The translations under genes were made by a program, and so were the position numbers. Under the pieces are notes generated by a model that had not been told where the DNA came from, did not search any database, and was given only the letters and a program-made list of their open reading frames with translations. 6,566 bases of DNA from Acidilobaceae archaeon. Its GTDB lineage: Archaea; Thermoproteota; Thermoprotei_A; Sulfolobales; Acidilobaceae. Below, piece by piece: positions 1 to 4,195 of this stretch. The stretch's first letter is position 1; every line of letters starts with the position of its first letter. The stretch lies in contig JALVJB010000217.1 in NCBI GenBank assembly GCA_027034115.1, positions 1-6,566 on the forward strand. Direction: 5' to 3'.

Positions 1-32
1 ACAGTGTAGTATTATTCAACAAGGTACCCTTC

Positions 33-1835
33 ATGGATCTAATGTACGAGGTTGTAGCCGATGGAAGAGTTATAGGCCGGCTATACTGGGACCCCCTGGA
101 ATCAACCTGGAGATTCCGCTTCTCCTACCCCGGCCTAGCACGTGTATGGCATAGAGAGCCCCTCCCAGTAATACGCTTCCAGGGGTCCCCCAGGGACCTC
201 AAGAAGCACTGGCTCCACCCAAACACGAAAGACCTCGAACCGGGGACCCAGGTAGCCTTCGCTACCCCCCAGGGGGAGCCGCTGGGAATAGGCTACGTTC
301 ACCCCGACGGGGAGAGGATAAAGGTTCACACTGTCTTCTGGAGGAGGCTAGAGCCCTACGCCTCGCGCAAGCCCTCCACATGGAACGATGCCCTAAGGGA
401 GAACGAGTACTATCTTTACCTTCACCCGGCCCGCGCAGTGAAGTTCATCTATGTCATGAAGGAAAAGGTAGGCAAGCCCGTGATAGTATCTTACAGCGGC
501 GGCAAGGATAGCCTAGCCGCCCTAAACCTGACACTAGAGGCAGGCGTTAAACCATACGTTCTATTCAATGACACCGGGATAGAGCTACCGGAGACGAGGG
601 AGTCCGTTAGGAGAATAGTGGAGGAGAAGGGTCTAGAGCTACTCGTGGCAGATGCTGGTGACGCTTTTTGGCGTGCGGTCGAGGTCGTAGGCCCGCCAGG
701 AAAGGATTACAGGTGGTGTTGTAAGGTAACAAAGCTAGCCCCCCTGAGCAGGCTCCTAATGGAGAGGTTCCCCGACGGTGCCCTGAACATTGTAGGGCAG
801 AGGGCCTACGAGAGCCTAGACAGGGCTAGGAGCCCCAGGGTTTGGAGGAACAGGTGGCTCCCCCAGATCCTCAACATAAGCCCCATCCAGTACTGGAGCC
901 AGCTCATGGTCTGGCTCTACATCTGGGACAGGAGGCTACCCTACAACCCCCTCTACGAGAGGGGCTTCGACAGGATAGGCTGCTTCATGTGCCCGGCCGC
1001 CTTCATGGCAGAGTATAAGCATGTGGAGGAGGCGCACCCGGAGCTTTGGGAGAAGTGGGAGAAAATACTATGGAAGTGGGCTGGGAGGATAGGGCTACAA
1101 GGCAGGGAGGCGGAGGCATGGGTCAAGAGGGGAATATGGAGGTGGCTCACTCCTGCGGCTCAGAAACAGAGGCTAGCCCAGAGGCTAGGCGTGAGGCTCC
1201 CCGACTGGAGGGAGAAGTACAGGAAGTGGCTGAGACCCAGCCTGGAAGCCTATAATATAGAGGAAGAGGGAGTAACCATAAGGTTCAGCGAGCCCTACCC
1301 GATAGAAAGCCTAGCCGAGCAGTACACAGTTCTAGGCGCATTCGAAGCCCGCAAACAGGGAGATAAGCTAAAACTCGAGGGTCCCTCCGGGGTATGGGTA
1401 GAATATGATGGGCAAACTATCAGGGTGAAAGGCGCTAAGGGAGTGCTAGCAAGAGAACTAGCACTCGACGCTGCAAAGCTCGCCTTCCGCTGGTACGGCT
1501 GCGCTGGTTGCAGGGCTTGTGAGACAAGCTGTCCTACAGGTGCTATCCGGGTGGTTTTTGAGAATGGAAGGTATAGGCCGGTGGTTGAAGAGTCTAAGTG
1601 CATCCATTGTAAGCTGTGCCTCGATAATTGCCCTCTGGCAGACGTCGTCGCCGAGAGGATATACTCGGCCCTCGCTCTAGACGAGCCCACTGCTTGGCGG
1701 AGGAGTGGGCGGAGGAGTAGGGAGAGCGTTATCCGTAGGTATCTCCTCTTAAAGGGTTATAGGATCGAGGAGAATAGCACCGCTGTCGTCGACGAGGACG
1801 TGCTAATAATGCCCCCAGGCTTCATAGAAGAATGA
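33..1835 (+). CDS. PAPS-reductase-family PP-loop protein fused to a C-terminal 2x[4Fe-4S] ferredoxin domain
   Basis: This is an archaeal member of the phosphoadenosine-phosphosulfate reductase (PP-loop ATPase) family. An N-terminal domain of unknown role covers about residues 1-135. The PP-loop SYSGGKDS follows at 153-160, then LFNDTGIELPET at about 177-188. A cysteine pair, WCCK, has C229 and C230, and GCFMCP has C317 and C320. This CC...CxxC set resembles the cluster ligands of iron-sulfur APS/PAPS reductases. Residues 488-536 form a bacterial-type ferredoxin with eight cysteines (490, 493, 496, 500, 523, 526, 529, 533), enough for two [4Fe-4S] clusters. The C-terminal ECGxH cysteine motif of classical PAPS reductases is not visible, so the sulfonucleotide-reductase reaction is not established; another sulfur-transfer or adenylation chemistry is possible. 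The protein is probably cytoplasmic. ATG at 33 is the first candidate start, with ATG at 42 as an alternative. No stop precedes it in frame, so a start outside the window cannot be excluded. There is no strong Shine-Dalgarno site. Confidence 0.85.
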   Translation: MDLMYEVVADGRVIGRLYWDPLESTWRFRFSYPGLARVWHREPLPVIRFQGSPRDLKKHWLHPNTKDLEPGTQVAFATPQGEPLGIGYVHPDGERIKVHTVFWRRLEPYASRKPSTWNDALRENEYYLYLHPARAVKFIYVMKEKVGKPVIVSYSGGKDSLAALNLTLEAGVKPYVLFNDTGIELPETRESVRRIVEEKGLELLVADAGDAFWRAVEVVGPPGKDYRWCCKVTKLAPLSRLLMERFPDGALNIVGQRAYESLDRARSPRVWRNRWLPQILNISPIQYWSQLMVWLYIWDRRLPYNPLYERGFDRIGCFMCPAAFMAEYKHVEEAHPELWEKWEKILWKWAGRIGLQGREAEAWVKRGIWRWLTPAAQKQRLAQRLGVRLPDWREKYRKWLRPSLEAYNIEEEGVTIRFSEPYPIESLAEQYTVLGAFEARKQGDKLKLEGPSGVWVEYDGQTIRVKGAKGVLARELALDAAKLAFRWYGCAGCRACETSCPTGAIRVVFENGRYRPVVEESKCIHCKLCLDNCPLADVVAERIYSALALDEPTAWRRSGRRSRESVIRRYLLLKGYRIEENSTAVVDEDVLIMPPGFIEE

Positions 1836-1839
1836 ACCC

Positions 1840-1856
1840 GCTCTAAAATATAGAGC
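1840..1856 (+). promoter_or_regulatory. TATA-like element inside a perfect hairpin, upstream of the TauE/SafE gene
   Basis: The arms GCTCTA (1840-1845) and TAGAGC (1851-1856) are perfect inverse complements around the 5-nt loop AAATA. The AT core TAAAATATA inside it would work as an archaeal TATA box. A start about 25 nt downstream (near 1875) would leave a short leader containing GGGGGAG (1881-1887) before the TTG codon at 1898. The element starts 4 nt after the stop of the preceding gene, so it could instead be a 3'-end hairpin of that transcript, although no T-run follows. Confidence 0.4.
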
Positions 1857-1880
1857 CCCGCCACAACTGCTCAAAACCCT

Positions 1881-1887
1881 GGGGGAG
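1881..1887 (+). promoter_or_regulatory. Shine-Dalgarno site supporting the TTG start of the TauE/SafE gene
   Basis: GGGGGAG lies 10 nt before TTG at 1898. An in-frame TAG at 1892-1894 rules out any earlier start in that frame, and the first in-frame ATG comes only after the first glycine-rich membrane motif. Together these make TTG-1898 the likely start. Confidence 0.55.
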
Positions 1888-1897
1888 TTGCTAGGAG

Positions 1898-2653
1898 TTG
1901 ACGAGTCCGGTCGACGCCACGTTATTCCTCACCATAGGCTTCGCCGGGGGATTCCTAGGCTCGATACTAGGCATTGGAGGGGGCTCGCTCATGACGCCCC
2001 TCCTACTCGCGGTGGGCTACGATATAACCATGGCAGTCCCCGCCAGCCTCCTGGCAATCGTTGGCACAAGCCTTGGAGGGCTCTACGTCTACGAGGAGAA
2101 AGGCCTCATAGACTACGACCTAGCGGTTACAGCTGAAGCTGTAACCGTGCCCGGGAGCCTGACGGGAGTCCTGATAGCATCCGCGGGCTTCAAGGAGGTT
2201 ATGAAGTTTACACTAGCACTCATACTCCTCCTTATCAGCATTGACATGCTCCGCCCAGAAAATACGGGCAATAACTGGGAAGGCAATGGATCCACTGTTC
2301 ACCCGCTAGTCGGCTATGCTTCAATGTACTTGGCTGGAATGATTTCTGCCCTTGCAGGCATAGGCGGGGGAGTACTAAAGGTACCGGTTCTCCACAAGTT
2401 GATGGGTGTAGACATTAAGAAGGCGGTGGCTACTAGTAAACTCATGGTGGGGCTAACTGGGGCGGCGGGGGCACTAGGATACTACCTGGGAGGCCTCCTC
2501 AACTCTTGCCTCGCCCTAAGCCTTCTAGCGGGATCGCTGGCAGGGGGACTAGCCGGGGCTAGAACGGGGGTAAAGCTATCTGGGAGACTGATCCAGATAT
2601 TGTTCTCATTATTCCTACTTGCTATGAGCGTCCTCGTAATAGTGCGGGGGTAA
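1898..2653 (+). CDS. TauE/SafE-family membrane exporter (sulfite/organosulfonate or other anion)
   Basis: This is a 251-residue integral membrane protein. It has the two inverted-repeat halves typical of TauE/SafE proteins (COG0730). The first carries GGFLGSILGIGGG at about 17-29, and the second carries AGMISALAGIGGG at about 146-158 followed by KVPVL. About seven or eight hydrophobic segments are visible, with a hydrophilic loop at about 119-135 between the halves. Length is normal for the family. Members move sulfite, sulfoacetate, taurine-derived anions or other small anions across the cytoplasmic membrane; the substrate cannot be read from sequence. Translation starts at TTG, fixed by an in-frame TAG just upstream. 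The gene follows a PAPS-reductase-like gene by 62 nt and precedes a small membrane gene by 4 nt, so an operon with the latter is likely. Sulfite or a related sulfur anion is a reasonable but unproven substrate from this context. Confidence 0.88.
   Translation: MTSPVDATLFLTIGFAGGFLGSILGIGGGSLMTPLLLAVGYDITMAVPASLLAIVGTSLGGLYVYEEKGLIDYDLAVTAEAVTVPGSLTGVLIASAGFKEVMKFTLALILLLISIDMLRPENTGNNWEGNGSTVHPLVGYASMYLAGMISALAGIGGGVLKVPVLHKLMGVDIKKAVATSKLMVGLTGAAGALGYYLGGLLNSCLALSLLAGSLAGGLAGARTGVKLSGRLIQILFSLFLLAMSVLVIVRG
2124..2147. repeat. 24-bp near-perfect palindrome inside the TauE/SafE gene
   Basis: Arms CGGTTACAGCT (2124-2134) and AGCTGTAACCG (2137-2147) are exact inverse complements around GA. In frame it encodes the mirror-like peptide AVTAEAVTV (residues 76-84). 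The mRNA would form an 11-bp stem, although a 2-nt loop would open the inner pairs. No function is known. It may reflect repeated codons for a repetitive peptide, or be a protein-binding or RNA structural element. Confidence 0.85.
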
Positions 2654-2657
2654 GGGA

Positions 2658-2900
2658 GTGAGCCGTTATACTAGGGCGATATCGAGGAGTGTTACTAGGT
2701 ATGTACCTCCAATAGCCCTCGCGTTATCCCTTGCTGGCGTTGGGTTGTTGTGCGACGCGCTAGCTCTCATCATGGTCTCCCTACCCTACGCCCTATTAGT
2801 GGCCGCACTAGTCACACAGGAGCTCAGGGCTTCTACTAAGATCGCGTTCATAGTACTATATCTAGAATTGATATTAGTTATATTAGTTAAACATGGTTAG
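2658..2900 (+). CDS. Small membrane protein, DUF1634-like, partner of the TauE/SafE gene
   Basis: This 80-residue protein starts with GTG, 4 nt after the stop of the TauE/SafE gene, with G-rich sequence (GGGGG, 2646-2650) just upstream. A basic N-terminus (about 1-15, with four arginines) is followed by hydrophobic stretches at about 17-40, 42-54 and 61-77, implying two or three membrane spans with the N-terminus inside. The arrangement of a hydrophobic span, a PYALLVAALV stretch, a short polar segment and a last hydrophobic span recalls DUF1634 (COG4272) proteins, which I recall being encoded beside TauE/SafE transporters. That assignment rests on pattern and context, not on an alignment. 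It may be an accessory subunit or modulator of the exporter. Its TAG stop overlaps the TAA stop of the convergent gene. Confidence 0.7.
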   Translation: MSRYTRAISRSVTRYVPPIALALSLAGVGLLCDALALIMVSLPYALLVAALVTQELRASTKIAFIVLYLELILVILVKHG

Positions 2901-3517
2901 CATGGAACGAAGGGGATAAGCCTCCTAGGATTAAACTTGCGTGGCCTAAACAACCCTCCTACGGCGAAGCGGAGTGGAATGTCGAAATCAGATGCCACGT
3001 TCACCCGGTAATGCTTGGACACCTCAACGGGTTCATAGGCGAAGTAAACCCTTACCGGGCCACGCCACACGGGCAGCCCGTCGTGGCTAAGACTAATGCC
3101 CATAGCCCTGGAAACCCTACCGGGACCCTCAACCACGCTTCCACTCACAAGGCAGGATCGGACTAGAACCGCTCCTCCACTCCCTGGCTCGTGGGCGACA
3201 ATGTTCGCTAGGTACCAGCCATGCATCCCGTAAACCAGCAGTACTCCCGGTTCTCCGAAGAGTCTCTCCCTTATCCTTCCAGACTTGTACCGCCTCGCCC
3301 TAGAACCGGGGTCGCAGTCCCCGAAGTAAGCCTCCGTCTCAACGATAATACATGAGCGATTATCTACCACTAGCCAGGCTCCCAGGAGTTCACGTGCCAC
3401 CAGGTCTGGCCTCCTGGCATAGAAGTCTCTTGGAATAATCTGGCCCTTCTTCGGAGACTCCGTAAGGGGGTTACTCCTTGGATTTCTCAAGAGTTTGGAC
3501 CCCATTGATTGGGTCAT
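2897..3517 (-). CDS. 3-methyladenine DNA glycosylase family (AAG/MPG type) base-excision repair protein
   Basis: This 206-residue protein belongs to the AAG/MPG family, which excises alkylated and deaminated purines from DNA. Family hallmarks in order are FYARRPDLVARELLG (about 32-46), IIVETEAYFG (57-66), PGVLLVYGMHG (90-100), N105, AVLVR (116-120), GPGRVSRAMGI (131-141), and a final segment with beta-strand character. By ungapped alignment to human AAG, E62 matches catalytic E125 and Y64 matches Y127, whereas R73 occupies the place of H136, a base-pocket residue. The segment before YGMH is also shorter than in human AAG. Substrate range may therefore differ. ATG at 3517 has no visible Shine-Dalgarno site, and ATG at 3505 is a possible alternative. 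The first 27 residues are a polar, basic extension. The gene is convergent with the small membrane gene, with a 4-nt overlap (TTAG). A candidate C/D sRNA ends about 25 nt upstream. Confidence 0.88.
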   Translation of the reverse strand: MTQSMGSKLLRNPRSNPLTESPKKGQIIPRDFYARRPDLVARELLGAWLVVDNRSCIIVETEAYFGDCDPGSRARRYKSGRIRERLFGEPGVLLVYGMHGWYLANIVAHEPGSGGAVLVRSCLVSGSVVEGPGRVSRAMGISLSHDGLPVWRGPVRVYFAYEPVEVSKHYRVNVASDFDIPLRFAVGGLFRPRKFNPRRLIPFVPC

Positions 3518-3542
3518 AGGAAGTTAGTTTTTCTATGTGTTC

Positions 3543-3606
3543 CCAGGGGGTCGAGCCGCAGAGAATTCTTCACTGTTCAGCTAGGTGTTGGCTCTTCATC
3601 CCCCGG
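3543..3606 (-). ncRNA. Candidate dual-guide C/D-box sRNA (16S rRNA 2'-O-methylation guide)
   Basis: On the minus strand, in order: stem strand CCGGGGG (3606-3600); box C ATGAAGA (3599-3593); a 12-nt guide (3592-3581); box D' CTGA (3580-3577); spacer ACA; box C' GTGAAGA (3573-3567); a 12-nt guide (3566-3555); a degenerate box D TCGA (3554-3551); stem strand CCCCCTGG (3550-3543). C and C' each differ from RUGAUGA at one base, and D differs from CUGA. GGGGG pairs with CCCCC directly beside boxes C and D, and CC/GG extends it past a bulged T. Two spacers of exactly 12 nt match the spacing conserved in archaeal box C/D sRNPs. The D' guide is complementary to CTAGGTGTTGGC and the D guide to GCCGCAGAGAAT. 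From memory, close matches (allowing G-U) lie a few tens of nt apart in crenarchaeal 16S rRNA (E. coli about 820-880). The RNA would act with L7Ae, Nop5 and fibrillarin. Confidence 0.62.
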
Positions 3607-3629
3607 TTTCGTACAGTGCTCTGAGCTGA

Positions 3630-3639
3630 TTGATATTCT
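3630..3639 (-). promoter_or_regulatory. Possible TATA element for the C/D sRNA (and perhaps the glycosylase gene)
   Basis: Read on the minus strand this is AGAATATCAA, about 26 nt upstream of the outer end of the sRNA stem (about 3607), which is the spacing expected for an archaeal TATA box. A second AT-rich motif, GGATAAAGG, lies further upstream at about 3656-3648. Either could drive a transcript that covers the sRNA and continues into the glycosylase gene. The match is weak. Confidence 0.3.
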
Positions 3640-3661
3640 TAGTCCCACCTTTATCCCACTA

Positions 3662-3684
3662 CTATATATAAAGATTTATAATAC
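3662..3684 (+). promoter_or_regulatory. TATA-box promoter of the winged-helix regulator gene
   Basis: This is the strongest AT-rich element in the gap: CTATATATAAAG (3662-3673), followed by a second TATA-like stretch, TTTATAATAC (3675-3684). A start about 25 nt downstream falls at about 3690-3708, on top of the palindrome at 3693-3712. The implied leader before ATG-3807 is roughly 100-115 nt, long for a crenarchaeal mRNA. A weaker AT-rich motif, AACAAATAAAATC (3722-3734), could support a shorter leader. Confidence 0.5.
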
Positions 3685-3692
3685 TTTGTAGT

Positions 3693-3712
3693 GTATTAGT
3701 ACTTACGAATAC
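3693..3712. promoter_or_regulatory. 20-bp palindrome at the predicted transcription start: operator candidate
   Basis: GTATTAGTACTTACGAATAC pairs with its own inverse complement at 8 of 10 positions per half: GTATT/AATAC outside and GTA/TAC inside, broken by one mismatch and a 2-bp centre. Its size and symmetry fit binding by a dimeric winged-helix repressor. Its place just after the TATA element suits repression by blocking polymerase. The gene downstream encodes such a DNA-binding protein, so autoregulation is the simplest reading, though it is an inference. Confidence 0.5.
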
Positions 3713-3762
3713 GGACTGAGTAACAAATAAAATCTTTGAATTCCCATATTAACACTTGGCAA

Positions 3763-3786
3763 GGGCCTAGTGAACAGATTAGGCCC
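3763..3786 (+). repeat. Perfect 7-bp inverted repeat in the leader of the winged-helix gene
   Basis: GGGCCTA (3763-3769) and TAGGCCC (3780-3786) are exact inverse complements separated by 10 nt. The right arm ends 5 nt before the Shine-Dalgarno site. In DNA it could be a second operator half-site pair. In RNA it could form a GC-rich hairpin next to the ribosome-binding site. Confidence 0.65.
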
Positions 3787-3791
3787 GTGAA

Positions 3792-3798
3792 GAGGGGG
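3792..3798 (+). promoter_or_regulatory. Shine-Dalgarno site of the winged-helix gene
   Basis: GAGGGGG ends 8 nt before ATG at 3807. It selects that ATG over the out-of-frame ATG at 3800, which reaches a stop after nine codons. Its presence also shows that the gene is not translated from a leaderless mRNA. Confidence 0.65.
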
Positions 3799-3806
3799 AA
3801 TGGAAA

Positions 3807-4160
3807 ATGGTAAAACAAGTAGGTATTGAGAAGAGTGAACTGGAAAAGAGCCTGAGAGCGCTGCTCCACTGCTTCAAGGCAGCCAACCCGGAGGTATCAG
3901 CTAGGATAATACTGCTATTACTTGAAAATGAGAAGGGTATTACTGTGAGCGAGATAAAGGATAAAGTTAACGTTAGCTATGCTATGGCCCTTCGCATCAT
4001 AAGTGAGCTGGAGAGCCTGGGCATAGTGGAGACCGATAGAGTGAAGGTTGTCAAGGGTAGGGGTAGGGCTAGGAAGCTAGCGAGGCTCTCAAAGGAGGGA
4101 ATAGTCAAGCTAGCCAAGCAGTGCATCAGCCTCCTAGAGCCTCTCACTAAGATACAATAA
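3807..4160 (+). CDS. Winged-helix DNA-binding transcriptional regulator
   Basis: This is a 117-residue basic protein. A helical N-terminus (about 8-25) leads into a winged helix-turn-helix: helix 1 SARIILLLLE (31-40), helix 2 TVSEIKDKV (46-54), recognition helix SYAMALRIISELESLG (57-72), then a basic wing KVVKGRGRARKLARLS (about 80-95). A C-terminal helix (96-110) probably dimerises. The layout is of the MarR/ArsR-like type common in archaea, but no specific family can be named. C22 and C106 are the only cysteines and do not form an obvious metal site. Its promoter region carries a 20-bp palindrome and a 7-bp inverted repeat, so autoregulation is likely. It stands alone, with opposite-strand genes on both sides, and its regulon is unknown. 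Confidence 0.82.
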   Translation: MVKQVGIEKSELEKSLRALLHCFKAANPEVSARIILLLLENEKGITVSEIKDKVNVSYAMALRIISELESLGIVETDRVKVVKGRGRARKLARLSKEGIVKLAKQCISLLEPLTKIQ

Positions 4161-4179
4161 TTAATATAATATAAACACA

Positions 4180-4193
4180 TATTTTTTATTATT
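4180..4193 (+). terminator. T-rich transcription terminator of the winged-helix gene
   Basis: TATTTTTTATTATT follows the TAA stop by 19 nt and fits the T-rich, hairpin-free archaeal terminator. The whole convergent gap 4161-4195 is very AT-rich. On the opposite strand, its TTTATATTATATTAATT stretch (4174-4158) could end the triosephosphate isomerase transcript. Confidence 0.55.
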
Positions 4194-4195
4194 GT

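Noticed and set aside
1295..1690. A 131-codon minus-strand frame opposite the ferredoxin part of the first gene.
   Set aside because: It is antisense to a region coding eight conserved cysteines, and its Ser/Ala-rich composition is that of a shadow frame.
1685..1710. A 7-bp inverted repeat, GCCCACT / AGTGGGC, with a 12-nt loop in the first gene.
   Set aside because: Arms of this length with a loop this large are expected several times by chance in a window of this size, and it overlaps a tandem duplication that explains part of it.
1888..2136. An 82-codon frame starting at TTG-1888 that overlaps the exporter gene.
   Set aside because: It is out of frame with the clear TauE/SafE protein, is rich in Arg, Pro and His typical of a shadow frame, and has no family features.
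3600..3604. A CCCCC run considered, with nearby repeats, as part of a CRISPR, tRNA or insertion-sequence remnant.
   Set aside because: There is no regularly spaced repeat, no tRNA T-loop or acceptor pairing, and no terminal inverted repeats with a transposase. The run is better explained as one strand of the sRNA terminal stem.
3509..3691. A 60-codon plus-strand reading frame in the gap before the winged-helix gene.
   Set aside because: It begins inside the opposite-strand glycosylase gene, has no ribosome-binding site, its protein has no recognisable pattern, and it covers the sRNA candidate. Treated as chance.
3787..3793. GTGAAGA, identical to the C' box of the sRNA candidate, on the plus strand before the winged-helix gene.
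   Set aside because: No D box lies downstream and it merges with the Shine-Dalgarno site, so a second sRNA is not supported.
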